DNA of 64,000 nucleotides from Vagococcus allomyrinae (GTDB lineage: Bacteria; Bacillota; Bacilli; Lactobacillales; Vagococcaceae). Below are positions 16,304-25,163 of the stretch, one piece after another (positions within the stretch are counted from its first letter, which is position 1; each line of letters starts with the position of its first letter). Below the pieces are notes generated by a model. It made no database searches and had not been told where the DNA came from. It saw only the letters and a program-made list of their open reading frames with translations. Made by a program: the position numbers and the translations under genes. The DNA is taken from the NCBI RefSeq assembly GCF_017829975.1, contig NZ_JAEEGA010000005.1, positions 124,001-188,000 of the forward strand. The letters run 5' to 3'.

Positions 16304-17149
16304 ATGAAAATAATCAAAGTATTTAATCAAAACGCCGTGTTGGTCTCAGATAATGGGCAAGATAAGATTGTAACTGGAAAAGGGATCGGCTTTAGTAAGA
16401 AGCAAAACGACCTCGTCCCACGAAATCAAATTGAACGCGAATATGTGGCCACTGAAACGAAAAGTAAAATGGAACAATTGCTGCAAAGCATCGATCCAGA
16501 GTATTTTATCGCTTCTGAGGAAATCATCGACAAAGCAGAAGAGATGTTAAACACTAAATTTAACGAACACATCCACTCAATTTTAGCCGATCACATTGCG
16601 TTTGCCATTGACCGGATTCGGGATGGGATTATCATTCAGAATAAACTGTTAAATGAAATTCAAATTCTCTACCCTGATGAATTTCGGGCAGCAGAATGGG
16701 CCGTCAATTATTTGCGGGAAAAATTTTCCTTAGACTTTACCATCGATGAAGCGGCCTATATCGCCATCCATTTTCACAGTGCCAGTTCTGGTCAATCGAC
16801 TACCAACAAAAGTATCCGAGAAGTCACGATTATCTCTGCCATGGTTACCACCATTGCCGAAGAACTTGATGTGGACTTTTCAAAAATGAGCATGGGCTTG
16901 AATTATTCGCGCCTTGTGGTTCATTTGCGTTACGTTGTGGAACGGGTTTACCAAAGTAAATTCCACTCCATGGACGACGACGTCTTTCAATTAGTTAAAA
17001 CGAAGTATCAACGCAGTTATGCGGTTGCCGAAAAGGTTGCTCGAATGACCAAAGTTGATTATGGCTTAACAATTCCAGGAGAGGAGTTAGGTTATATCAC
17101 CTTGCATATCGAACGCTTGTCTGATCAACTTGGCCGGGCCCATAACTAA
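16304..17149 (+). CDS. BglG/GlcT-family transcriptional antiterminator
   Basis: The 281-residue protein starts with an RNA-binding CAT domain (MKIIKVFNQNAVLVSDNGQD, about residues 1-60). Two PTS regulation domains follow; their conserved histidines lie in LADHIAFAIDR (PRD1), YIAIHFHSA, VVHLRYVVERV and GYITLHIERL (PRD2). It binds the RAT just upstream and allows transcription of the PTS genes when the sugar is present. The start is ATG 16304 after AGGGGGGAAAAAG. An ATG 33 bases upstream lies within the terminator hairpin and is unlikely. Confidence 0.9.
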   Translation: MKIIKVFNQNAVLVSDNGQDKIVTGKGIGFSKKQNDLVPRNQIEREYVATETKSKMEQLLQSIDPEYFIASEEIIDKAEEMLNTKFNEHIHSILADHIAFAIDRIRDGIIIQNKLLNEIQILYPDEFRAAEWAVNYLREKFSLDFTIDEAAYIAIHFHSASSGQSTTNKSIREVTIISAMVTTIAEELDVDFSKMSMGLNYSRLVVHLRYVVERVYQSKFHSMDDDVFQLVKTKYQRSYAVAEKVARMTKVDYGLTIPGEELGYITLHIERLSDQLGRAHN

Positions 17150-17238
17150 AAAAAGTATATTCAGCTCTTTTAGTGATCTTATTTATTTTTCCTTATTAAA
17201 GAGCTTGAACTATAAAAAAATTTTAGGAGGTAAGTATT

Positions 17239-18693
17239 ATGAAAGCATACTTACAAAGAATGGGTAGATCGTTGATGTTGCCGGTAGCCGTATTACCTGC
17301 AGCTGCGATCATGATGGGGATTGGTTATTGGATTGATCCGAATATTATGACAGGGATGGGAGATCCCAATTTTGTGTCAGTCTTCTTAGTGAAAGCTGGT
17401 GGGGCGATTATTGACCACTTGCCAGTCTTGTTTGCTGTTGGTTTAGCCTTGGGAATGTCCAAAGACAAAGATGGGGCAGCGGCTCTTAGTGGACTGGTCG
17501 CCTTTCTAGTCGTCACAACATTGTTAGCATCGGGAACGGTTGGCGCCATGAAAGGAATTCCTCTTGAAGAAGTCAACGTCGCTTTTAGTAAAATCGACAA
17601 TGCCTTTATCGGGATCTTATCTGGTTTAGTGGCTTCCGCCATGTACAATCGTTTCAGTCACGTTCAATTGCCAATGGCCTTGTCATTCTTTAGCGGCAAG
17701 CGTCTGGTACCTATTATGACCTCTTTGGCCATGTTGGTTGTTTCAGTTATTTTATTGTTTATCTGGCCGGTTGTTTATGCTGGTTTAGTTTCATTTGGTA
17801 CGGGGATTTCCAGTATGGGAGCAATTGGGGCTGGTCTTTACGGCTTCTTTAACCGTTTGTTAATTCCAACTGGTTTACACCATGCCTTAAACTCTGTGTT
17901 CTGGTTCGATGTTGCTGGTATTAATGATATTGGTAAATTCCTTTCTGGTGAAGGCACAAAAGGGATCACAGGAATGTATCAAGCTGGCTTTTTCCCAGTG
18001 ATGATGTTTGGTTTACCTGCTGGTGGTTACGCGATTTACCGTAACGCGCGTCCAGAAAAGAAAAAAGCAACAGCTTCATTGATGATTGCCGCTGGTTTTG
18101 CCGCTTTCTTTACCGGAATTACTGAACCTTTAGAATTCTCATTTATGTTTGTAGCTTGGCCTTTATATGTGCTACATGCTGTTTTAACTGGGGTGTCGTT
18201 GTTAATCTCTGCCCTATTCCACTGGACAGCTGGCTTTGCCTTCAGCGCTGGGCTTGTGGATTTCGTGCTCAGCTTACGTAACCCCATTGCCAATCAACCG
18301 TGGATGTTGTTAGTTCAAGGGATCGTCATGGCCGCTCTGTACTTCTTTACCTTTGATTTTGCTATTAAGAAATTTAACTTAATGACACCAGGTCGGGAAG
18401 AAACAACCCTTGAAGAAGAAATCGAAGAACAAATTGCTGAAGGTGGTAATAAATTTACTGCTATGGCCACTCGTATTTTTGATGGCTTAGGCGGCAATGA
18501 CAATGTTGTCTCTATCGATAACTGTACAACTCGCTTGCGACTTGTGGTCAAAGACATGGATAAGGTGGACGAAGCCAAAATCAAGTCAACCAATGTCCCT
18601 GGCGTCAAGAAAATTGACGAGACAAATATTCAAGTAATCGTCGGCACAGAAGTTCAATTTGTAGCCGATGAAATGAGTAAACTTAAAAAATAA
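17239..18693 (+). CDS. PTS system IICB component, N-acetylglucosamine/glucose type
   Basis: A membrane permease of the glucose superfamily (484 residues) that imports and phosphorylates a sugar. The IIC domain (about 1-385) carries IPTGLHHALNSVFWFDVAG and the superfamily motif GITEPLEFSFMF. It ends with FDFAIKKFNLMTPGREE, wording typical of NagE. The IIB domain (about 410-484) has its phosphorylation cysteine in IDNCTTRLRL. There is no fused IIA; it is encoded separately at 18786-19265. The gene is 90 bases behind the antiterminator gene. GlcNAc specificity is likely but not proven. Confidence 0.85.
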   Translation: MKAYLQRMGRSLMLPVAVLPAAAIMMGIGYWIDPNIMTGMGDPNFVSVFLVKAGGAIIDHLPVLFAVGLALGMSKDKDGAAALSGLVAFLVVTTLLASGTVGAMKGIPLEEVNVAFSKIDNAFIGILSGLVASAMYNRFSHVQLPMALSFFSGKRLVPIMTSLAMLVVSVILLFIWPVVYAGLVSFGTGISSMGAIGAGLYGFFNRLLIPTGLHHALNSVFWFDVAGINDIGKFLSGEGTKGITGMYQAGFFPVMMFGLPAGGYAIYRNARPEKKKATASLMIAAGFAAFFTGITEPLEFSFMFVAWPLYVLHAVLTGVSLLISALFHWTAGFAFSAGLVDFVLSLRNPIANQPWMLLVQGIVMAALYFFTFDFAIKKFNLMTPGREETTLEEEIEEQIAEGGNKFTAMATRIFDGLGGNDNVVSIDNCTTRLRLVVKDMDKVDEAKIKSTNVPGVKKIDETNIQVIVGTEVQFVADEMSKLKK

Positions 18694-18718
18694 GAATTAT
18701 TAAGATCTCTCAAAAGAC

Positions 18719-18746
18719 TTTCAACACTTAAGAACTATGGTATAAT
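18719..18746 (+). promoter_or_regulatory. Possible separate promoter for the IIA gene
   Basis: A consensus -10 box TATAAT (18741-18746) and a weak -35 TTTCAA (18719-18724) with 16-base spacing lie in the 92-base gap before the IIA gene. This could give IIA expression independent of the antiterminator leader. Confidence 0.45.
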
Positions 18747-18785
18747 TGGACTATACTATTTTATAACATATCGGAGGAACAATGC

Positions 18786-19265
18786 ATGTTTAAATTTCTA
18801 AAAAAAGATAACAAAACTGCGTTTCACGCAGTTGCAAAAGGGAATCTAATTCCAATCAACAAGGTCGAAGACAATGTTTTTTCAGAGAAAATGTTAGGTG
18901 ACGGCTTTGCTGTTCAACCTGCTTCATCAGAGGTTTTCGCACCAGTCAAAGGAAAGATCGTCAGCGTGTTCCCAACCAAACATGCCATTACAATGACCAC
19001 TGATAGCGGCTTAGAAATTTTAGTCCACATGGGGATTGATACTGTTGAATTAAAAGGAGCACCTTTTGAAATCTTCGTTAAAGAAGGTCAAACCGTGACA
19101 CCTGAAACAAAAATGGCCAACATGGATTTAGATGAGTTGGCGAAAACTGACACAACTTCAACCATCGTTGTGGTCATCACAAATATGGACGCTGTTAAAA
19201 AAATGGCTGATGTGACTGAAAAAACCGTCAACGCTTCAGAAGAAGTGTTAACCGTCGAAGTCTAG
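18786..19265 (+). CDS. PTS glucose-type IIA component (Crr-like)
   Basis: A soluble 159-residue phosphocarrier that passes phosphate from HPr to a IIB domain. The glucose-family IIA signature is present: FAPVKGKIVSVFPTKHAITM holds one active-site histidine and GLEILVHMGIDTVEL the phosphorylated one. The ATG follows CGGAGGAACAATGC. It serves the adjacent IICB protein. The second IICB gene of the window (25164-26717) also lacks IIA, so this protein may supply both. Confidence 0.92.
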   Translation: MFKFLKKDNKTAFHAVAKGNLIPINKVEDNVFSEKMLGDGFAVQPASSEVFAPVKGKIVSVFPTKHAITMTTDSGLEILVHMGIDTVELKGAPFEIFVKEGQTVTPETKMANMDLDELAKTDTTSTIVVVITNMDAVKKMADVTEKTVNASEEVLTVEV

Positions 19266-19274
19266 ATATATCAA

Positions 19275-19324
19275 AACACAGAGCGCTCGTGGGGGGAAAC
19301 TTCCACGAGCGCTCTGTGTTTTTT
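19275..19324 (+). terminator. Strong intrinsic terminator of the GlcNAc-type PTS operon
   Basis: A perfect 18-bp stem (19275-19292 with 19303-19320) with a ten-base loop is followed by a T-run. It begins about ten bases after the IIA stop codon. Confidence 0.92.
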
Positions 19325-19387
19325 AGTGACGTCTAACCAACTGGTGTTGACAACGGCCCACTGAGGGCTCCATAGTTCCACCATATA

Positions 19388-19425
19388 TCAAGGCCCAAGA
19401 AACATAGCAGTCTCTTGGGCCTTGA
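19388..19425. terminator. Hairpin after the RpiR regulator gene
   Basis: A perfect 13-bp stem (19388-19400 with 19413-19425) lies just downstream of the minus-strand regulator gene and probably ends its transcript. There is no good T-run on either side, so termination efficiency is uncertain. Confidence 0.45.
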
Positions 19426-19437
19426 TTGACTTAACTC

Positions 19438-20184
19438 CTATTGATGACGCAATTCCTTTAAAGTCCCCACTAACAAATCCACCAACAAGAAAAAACCAAT
19501 CCGCGAAATCGTGTCATCTCGTTTCGTATCTAAGTCTTCCGTGTGGCAGTATAGTTGTTGATCCGCGTAACTGGCTAGGGTATTCGACTGAAAAGAGGTC
19601 ATGCTGATGATTTGAGCTTTTTTCAAGTGAACTTGTTTGGCTGTTTCAATGATTTTTTTAGTGTTGCCTGATAGTGACATCAAAATCACCACATCGTTGT
19701 CCGTCACTAGATTCGTAAAGGACTCCGATAAATTGTAATCTTTAATAAAGATACAGTGCATCCCCATTGAAAAAAGCAAGTGCTCCAAATAATAGCCGAC
19801 TGGTTTACTTGTGCCGCGAGCCATAATAAAAATATTATTGGCGTTCAGCATTAAGTTGGCACAGGCAGCGACTTGTTCATCAATAACTAAGGAGAACGTT
19901 TTGTCGATACTGCGACTGAGGTTTTCTCGGGTGGAAACCCGCTCGCCAACTTCCGTTTGTTTTTGCTGGCGAATCGCACTGTTAATATGAAATTTTAATT
20001 CTTTATACCCACTGTAACCTAACTTCTGAGTTAAATTGATAATAACGGTCTTCGAAACAAAGGCTTCTTGAGCCAAATCATTGATATTCAAATAGGGAAT
20101 TTCTTCGGTATGGGCCATAATATAGGTGAGGGCCTTTTTTTCACTGACCGTCAATTCACCATAACTACTTAAAAAATCAATCAT
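19438..20184 (-). CDS. RpiR/MurR-family transcriptional regulator with SIS domain
   Basis: A helix-turn-helix domain (about residues 1-75, with AQEAFVSKTVIINLTQKLGY) is followed by a sugar isomerase (SIS) domain containing NIFIMARGTSKPVGYYLEHL and VILMSLSGNTKKIIETA, which binds a phosphosugar effector. It is the last gene of the minus-strand PTS-lyase-deacetylase-malic enzyme-fumarase series and probably controls it. The start chosen is ATG 20184 (MIDFLSSYGE), nine bases after GAGG; ATG 20199 and GTG 20214 are alternatives. A phosphorylated product of the PTS is the likely effector (inference). Confidence 0.85.
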   Translation of the reverse strand: MIDFLSSYGELTVSEKKALTYIMAHTEEIPYLNINDLAQEAFVSKTVIINLTQKLGYSGYKELKFHINSAIRQQKQTEVGERVSTRENLSRSIDKTFSLVIDEQVAACANLMLNANNIFIMARGTSKPVGYYLEHLLFSMGMHCIFIKDYNLSESFTNLVTDNDVVILMSLSGNTKKIIETAKQVHLKKAQIISMTSFQSNTLASYADQQLYCHTEDLDTKRDDTISRIGFFLLVDLLVGTLKELRHQ

Positions 20185-20248
20185 TTGCTCATCCCTCATT
20201 TCATTTATTATCACTAGTATAGCACGGAAAAAAGGGGGACGTCTGCTG

Positions 20249-21616
20249 TTATAACATCTGCCGTGGGTCCAACCACTCCTCTAACTCACTTGCCGTAGCG
20301 TAGCCTAAAGCCAAGGCCGCTTCTGTTAAGGTTGTGCCTTCGACAGAGGCCTTTTTGGCAATTTCCGCACTTTTTTCATAGCCAATATAAGGACTTAAGG
20401 CGGTGACAAGCATCAGTGACTCACTTAATAATCGCCCCATCACTTCTTGATTAGGTCTTAATCCTACGAGGCATTTCTCTCTAAATGAGCGCATTCCATC
20501 CGTCAATAAGGTGACTGTCTGTAAATAATTGTAGATAATCACTGGCTTAAAAACATTTAATTCAAAATTACCTTGGCTAGCCGCCACTTGAATCGTCATA
20601 TCATTTCCCATGACTTGGGCGACAATCATCGTCAACGCCTCTGCTTGAGTGGGATTGACTTTGCCTGGCATGATGGAACTGCCTGGCTCATTACTTGGAA
20701 TTGTTATTTCCCCAATGCCGCAACGTGGCCCACTGGCTAGCCAACGAATATCGTTGGCGATTTTCATTAAGTCACTAGCCAAACTGCGCAAGCTACCGTG
20801 AACGTATGACAGTGGTTGATGGCTGGTTAAGGCAAAAAATTTATTGGGGTCGCTACTAAACTCATACCCATAAGCACTAGCTAAGTTTTGGCTCACTCTT
20901 TGACCAAATTCTTGGGAAGCATTGATCCCCGTTCCGACTGCCGTACCGCCAATCGCCAAAGGCAATAAACTGCGACTACTGTCGGTCAACGCCTTCAAAC
21001 TGTTTTCGATCATCCCTTGCCACCCGCTGATTTCTTGACCAAATGTTAAGGGCGTGGCATCTTGTAAATGAGTGCGACCGATTTTCAGAACAGCTTGATG
21101 GCTGACTGTCATCTCTTTTAACAAAGTCAGCCACTGTTTCATCTCCGGCACTAACCCTTGTTGCAACTGATGATAAGCCGCAATGTGCATCGCGGTTGGA
21201 AAAACATCGTTAGAACTTTGAGACATATTGACATGATCGTTTGGATGAATTCCTTGAGCCGTCTGTTGATTGGCTAAGTTGGCAATCACTTCGTTAACGT
21301 TCATATTTGTCTGAGTGCCACTGCCTGTTTGCCATAAACAAAGGGGAAACTGACGATCGTACTCATCGCTTGATAATAAACTGTCACAAGCTCCCACAAT
21401 GGCCTGTCCTTGAGCTGCGGTTAACTTGCCTTCCGCCAGATTAGCTTGCGCACAGGCTTTTTTCAAGGCGATTAAACCTTTGACTAAGGCCATGGGCATC
21501 TTTTCCTGGCCAATCTCAAAATTTTCCAAACTGCGCTGGGTTTGGGCTCCCCATAAAGCCGCAACTGGCACCTGCACCTCGCCCATGGAGTCTCTTTCAA
21601 TTCGATACTCTGTCAT
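20249..21616 (-). CDS. fumC: Class II fumarate hydratase
   Basis: Interconverts fumarate and L-malate without an iron-sulfur cluster. The 455-residue protein has the class II features [16 protein letters not shown] (near residue 97), [20 protein letters not shown] (near 125), [10 protein letters not shown] (near 182) and the superfamily signature [16 protein letters not shown] (near 315). The ATG follows GGAGGAGAAGTGA. It lies 66 bases behind the malic enzyme gene and in front of the RpiR gene. Many lactic acid bacteria have no full TCA cycle, so placement here points to disposal of fumarate made by the lyase encoded upstream (inference). Confidence 0.95.
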   Translation of the reverse strand: MTEYRIERDSMGEVQVPVAALWGAQTQRSLENFEIGQEKMPMALVKGLIALKKACAQANLAEGKLTAAQGQAIVGACDSLLSSDEYDRQFPLCLWQTGSGTQTNMNVNEVIANLANQQTAQGIHPNDHVNMSQSSNDVFPTAMHIAAYHQLQQGLVPEMKQWLTLLKEMTVSHQAVLKIGRTHLQDATPLTFGQEISGWQGMIENSLKALTDSSRSLLPLAIGGTAVGTGINASQEFGQRVSQNLASAYGYEFSSDPNKFFALTSHQPLSYVHGSLRSLASDLMKIANDIRWLASGPRCGIGEITIPSNEPGSSIMPGKVNPTQAEALTMIVAQVMGNDMTIQVAASQGNFELNVFKPVIIYNYLQTVTLLTDGMRSFREKCLVGLRPNQEVMGRLLSESLMLVTALSPYIGYEKSAEIAKKASVEGTTLTEAALALGYATASELEEWLDPRQML

Positions 21617-21682
21617 TCACTTCTCCTCCTATACCTCTCGTAAAATAAGCCACACAGATCACACGATTAGCTTGCCGCATTG

Positions 21683-22873
21683 TCATAGTCTCTCTTGTGG
21701 TATACGATTGACGCCAGTAGCAACTGCTGCTTGGGACACATACTCGGCCACCTGCTCCACCACCCGCGGATCAAAAGGACTGGGAATAATGTAGTCTTCC
21801 CGCAAATCAGCAGAAGCGATTAAAGCCGCAATGCCTTCAGCGGCGGCAATTTTCATTTCTTTGTTAATGGTTGTGGCGCGGACATCTAAGGCCCCTCTAA
21901 AAATTCCAGGAAACGCCAACACATTGTTGATTTGATTTGGAAAATCCGAGCGACCAGTGCCCATGACTTTCACTCCATTGGCTTTGGCTACCTCATACAT
22001 GATTTCCGGTACTGGGTTAGCCATAGCAAAAACAATCGGCTCTGCCGCCATTTGTTGAACCATCTCCGCTGTTAACACATCAGCTACAGAAACCCCGACA
22101 AAAACATCGGCCCCGACAATCGCTGTCCCTAAATCCCCTTGAAGATTGGCTGGATTAGTTAAGATAGCCAGCTCTCGCTTATGGTCATCTAGTGGGCCTT
22201 GGCGATTCTCAGCTAAAATGCCGTGTTCGTCACAGATCAATGCCTGAGTTACGCCCATGGATAAAAGCATCTTGATAATTGCCGTACCGGCTGCGCCAGG
22301 GCCATTTAAAACCACCTTAATTTTCGACAAATCCTTGCCGACCAACTTCAAGCCATTGATCACCCCAGCCGCTACAACAATCGCTGTGCCGTGTTGATCG
22401 TCATGAAAAACCGGAATATCCAAGGTTTCATCTAAGACTTTTTCAATTTCAAAACAGCGCGGTGATGAGATATCTTCCAGATTAATGCCGCCAAAAGATG
22501 GGGCTAAATATTGAACTGTTTTAATGATTTCCGCTGTGTCTTGGGTTGCCAAACACAAAGGCATCGTGTCAATATTGGCAAATCCTTTAAATAAAATCGA
22601 CTTGCCTTCCATGACAGGAATCGCCGCTTCTGGCCCGATATTGCCCATCCCTAAAACCGCTGAGCCGTCGGAGATCAAGCCGACTAAATTGCCTTTCGCC
22701 GTATAATCATAGACCGCTTCTGGGTGCTCCGCAATCACCTTACATGGTTCCGCTACGCCAGGTGTATAAGCCAAAGCTAAATCCTCATTGGTTTTAACTG
22801 ATACTTTACTTTCAATCGAAATTTTTCCTTTGTGCTCTGAGTGTAACTTCAATGCCGCTGCTTTTACGTCCAT
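21683..22873 (-). CDS. NAD(P)-dependent malic enzyme (oxidative decarboxylation of malate)
   Basis: The 396-residue protein converts L-malate to pyruvate and CO2 with reduction of NAD(P)+. It is the short bacterial form. Visible motifs: LALAYTPGVAEPCK (near residue 30), SDGSAVLGMGNIGPEAAIPVMEGK, FHDDQHGTAIV (metal/substrate region) and the nucleotide-binding VVLNGPGAAGTAIIKML. It is not the longer malolactic enzyme. The start is ATG 22873 (MDVKAAALKL), eight bases after TAGGAG. An intrinsic terminator lies 37 bases upstream, so its expression may be set by read-through. It precedes fumarase in the same direction. Confidence 0.92.
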   Translation of the reverse strand: MDVKAAALKLHSEHKGKISIESKVSVKTNEDLALAYTPGVAEPCKVIAEHPEAVYDYTAKGNLVGLISDGSAVLGMGNIGPEAAIPVMEGKSILFKGFANIDTMPLCLATQDTAEIIKTVQYLAPSFGGINLEDISSPRCFEIEKVLDETLDIPVFHDDQHGTAIVVAAGVINGLKLVGKDLSKIKVVLNGPGAAGTAIIKMLLSMGVTQALICDEHGILAENRQGPLDDHKRELAILTNPANLQGDLGTAIVGADVFVGVSVADVLTAEMVQQMAAEPIVFAMANPVPEIMYEVAKANGVKVMGTGRSDFPNQINNVLAFPGIFRGALDVRATTINKEMKIAAAEGIAALIASADLREDYIIPSPFDPRVVEQVAEYVSQAAVATGVNRIPQERL

Positions 22874-22902
22874 TTTTCCAGCTCCTATCACTTTTTTTCT
22901 CC

Positions 22903-22931
22903 CAAAAAAATCCTCTTCATTAGAAGAGGAT
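22903..22931 (-). terminator. Intrinsic terminator inside the PTS-lyase gene series
   Basis: A perfect 9-bp stem (22910-22918 with 22923-22931) and four-base loop is followed on the minus strand by T7. It sits between the deacetylase and malic enzyme genes. It either ends the upstream transcript or attenuates expression of malic enzyme, fumarase and RpiR. Confidence 0.85.
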
Positions 22932-22942
22932 CATGACTCTTT

Positions 22943-23704
22943 CTATAACTCATTATAACAACATAGTTGGTAATTGAGTACCTTTAACAATTCTTTTAAG
23001 GCTGGATCACACAATAATTCAATTTCACGGGTGCGCGCTATATGAAAACTAGAGCCTAACCACAATCTGGCATCCACATAACCTGGATGGCCAAAACTCA
23101 CCCCATCTTTCTGAATGATCTCAAATAACTGGTCTTTGACACGCTCATAAGGTAGCGAAACATCTTTCATGCTGGGATAATTAAAAAGATTCCAAAAGGC
23201 CAAAGCTGGCGCTAGAGAAGGATCTTTTAATTTTTCCCTAACCTCAAAACAATTGCGCAAGGGCAAGCCGTGTCTCGTTGCCAAAGTCTCCATGACCTGA
23301 CTGTTATTTCCATAAGAATGGGTGTAGTGATGAGAATCCAAATGAGTCGGTCGAATTCCCGCTTCCTTGACCTTGTTAATTTGCCCATCCCATTCTGCGT
23401 ATAGCTGATCTAAGTTGACGTCATCAGGGGCCGCTTTTAGTTCCGCTAATGATTTAAATTGACCGTTCTTTTGCAGCAAATCTTCCACATTCCCTAAAAC
23501 TGGACTTCCACAGGTCATGGACAAATGAACGCCAATGCCGAGAGTGGGAGTAGCGTGACTCAATGCCACAGCATGCTCAAATCCCGGCATATTGGCCATT
23601 AAAGTCGTCGACGTTAGCACCCCTTGTTGATGGCTGTCGATGATGCCATAATTCACCCCAGGGGAATAGCCGAAATCATCGGCATTGATGACTAATTTTG
23701 TCAT
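22943..23704 (-). CDS. YdjC/ChbG family carbohydrate deacetylase (copy 2)
   Basis: A 253-residue paralog of the protein at 12520-13284. It has the metal-binding N-terminus NADDFGYSPGVNYGIID, then GIGVHLSMTCGSP near residue 60 and PTHLDSHHYTHSYG near 125, where the tyrosine replaces a histidine found in copy 1. It should hydrolyse an acetyl (or similar acyl) group from a phosphorylated sugar. The start is ATG 23704 after AAAGGTGGTCAAC. It lies 15 bases after the lyase gene, so the two are very likely co-translated from one mRNA and act in one pathway. Confidence 0.88.
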   Translation of the reverse strand: MTKLVINADDFGYSPGVNYGIIDSHQQGVLTSTTLMANMPGFEHAVALSHATPTLGIGVHLSMTCGSPVLGNVEDLLQKNGQFKSLAELKAAPDDVNLDQLYAEWDGQINKVKEAGIRPTHLDSHHYTHSYGNNSQVMETLATRHGLPLRNCFEVREKLKDPSLAPALAFWNLFNYPSMKDVSLPYERVKDQLFEIIQKDGVSFGHPGYVDARLWLGSSFHIARTREIELLCDPALKELLKVLNYQLCCYNEL

Positions 23705-23719
23705 GTTGACCACCTTTTC

Positions 23720-25093
23720 TTAATTAGGGTAAGCTTTAGCGATTGCCGCTGCCACCAGTCGACCACGGGCGGCTTCTTTTTCCGCTAGTTCCACCGATAA
23801 CCCAATATAGTTCCGCGGGTCAATCATACCTTTGACTTCCTCTTCTGAAAACTCGCTGGCGATCAATGGGTTAGCCATTAAATTCGTATAGAAATCTTCC
23901 CCTTCATCAGCCGTCTTCATGGCGATCTCATACATCAAAGAGTGGGCTTGATCTTTGCCTAGTTTTTCCGACAATTTCATCATGACATACTCACTATTAT
24001 CCAAGCCTTTATTGCGTCTGACATTGTGCAACATCCGCTCTTTATGAGGGACGATGGTTCGGGTTAGTTCTTCACAACGCAATAAAACTTCCGTCGTCAA
24101 TTCCAAGGCCTCTTCCAAAATACCGTCAAACAACATATAAGAACTGCTATCGCCTTCATAGGGACGGACTGCTGAATACATACCGACCCCTGGCAAAGCA
24201 TAGAGCTTCTGAGAGTTAGCAATAATCCCTTTGGCTAATTTCGGGTTGATTTTATGCGGCATGGTGCTACTGCCCACGGTCCCTTTGCTGAACCCTTCTG
24301 ACACTTCGGCAATTTCTTCTAAGGTTGTACTGTAGACTTCTTCGCCAATTTTATGGCAGATATTGGCCATTAAAGCCAAGTTCATCATGTATTCTACTTT
24401 GTGGGTGCTTAAATTTCGTGAGGGCACTTCCATGGAATACATCCCCGTTAGTTCGGCTACCCGTTCTTGAACTTGTGGACCGACTTCCGGCATGGAGCTA
24501 AAGGTTCCCACAGCGCCGCCCATCATAATTTTAAACATCCGCTTCTCGACTTCTTGCATCCGTTCGTAACACTCAATAAAATCGCTGAGCCACACAGAGA
24601 CTTTATAGCCATAGGTAATCGGAATCGCATGACGACCATGAGTCCGTCCAGCCATAACAGCCTCTTTATTATCCTCTGCTAGTTGGCTTAAATTGGCGAT
24701 AATCTCCCCTAAAATATGCATGTACTTATGGTGAACATTTTTCACCATATACAGCTGTGAGCTTTGTTGAATATTTTGCGTGGTAATGCCGTAATGGACG
24801 TATTTGCCGCTTTCCTCTGGACAAGCCTTTACCAATACTTTTAAAAAGGGCACAAAGCCATGGCCAATTTGGCGGTAAATTCGGTCCATCTCTTCAAAAT
24901 CAATGTTGTCAATCTTCGCCGCTTCGGCAATATCTTTGGCGGCTTGTTCGGGAATAAACCCTGCTTCCGCTTGGGCTTGAGCAAGGGCTGACTCAAAGAG
25001 CAACCAGGCATTGTATTTTGCCTCTTGGCTAAATAAGGCCTTTATTCCTCGATCATCCATCGTTTTGCTTTTTGAATCGTATAATGCTCTCAT
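23720..25093 (-). CDS. Adenylosuccinate lyase-like enzyme of the fumarase/aspartase superfamily
   Basis: The 457-residue protein has the three superfamily regions: YVHYGITTQNIQQSSQLY (residues 97-114), GRTHGRHAIPITYGYK (about 148-163) and the signature GSSTMPHKINPKLAKG (about 275-290) with the catalytic serine loop. Superfamily members release fumarate from a C-N or C-O linked succinyl group. It is unlikely to be the purine PurB, since the neighbours are a sugar PTS, a deacetylase, fumarase and malic enzyme rather than purine genes, and the region-one motif departs from TSNDIQDT. The ATG follows TATAGGAGGAAATACAG. I infer that it releases fumarate from a phosphorylated sugar conjugate; the substrate is unknown. 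Confidence 0.8.
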   Translation of the reverse strand: MRALYDSKSKTMDDRGIKALFSQEAKYNAWLLFESALAQAQAEAGFIPEQAAKDIAEAAKIDNIDFEEMDRIYRQIGHGFVPFLKVLVKACPEESGKYVHYGITTQNIQQSSQLYMVKNVHHKYMHILGEIIANLSQLAEDNKEAVMAGRTHGRHAIPITYGYKVSVWLSDFIECYERMQEVEKRMFKIMMGGAVGTFSSMPEVGPQVQERVAELTGMYSMEVPSRNLSTHKVEYMMNLALMANICHKIGEEVYSTTLEEIAEVSEGFSKGTVGSSTMPHKINPKLAKGIIANSQKLYALPGVGMYSAVRPYEGDSSSYMLFDGILEEALELTTEVLLRCEELTRTIVPHKERMLHNVRRNKGLDNSEYVMMKLSEKLGKDQAHSLMYEIAMKTADEGEDFYTNLMANPLIASEFSEEEVKGMIDPRNYIGLSVELAEKEAARGRLVAAAIAKAYPN

Positions 25094-25120
25094 CTGTATT
25101 TCCTCCTATAGTTAACCAGT

Positions 25121-25146
25121 CAGGTTCGAGGGATCCCTCGAACCTG
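25121..25146. repeat. Perfect 26-base palindrome between the PTS and lyase genes
   Basis: The sequence from 25121 to 25146 is its own reverse complement, giving an 11-bp stem around a GATC centre in the mRNA. On the minus strand no T-run follows, so it is probably a stabilising or processing hairpin that protects the PTS message 3' end. On the plus strand it is followed by a T-rich stretch. Confidence 0.6.
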
Positions 25147-25163
25147 CTTTTCTTATACATTGT

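Noticed and set aside
21683-22873. Malolactic enzyme
   Set aside because: The protein is about 396 residues, while malolactic enzymes are about 540; its motifs match the short malic enzyme form.
23720-25093. Housekeeping adenylosuccinate lyase purB
   Set aside because: No purine genes are nearby, the neighbours are a sugar PTS, fumarase and malic enzyme, and the first conserved region differs from typical PurB. It cannot be fully excluded without a genome-wide search.
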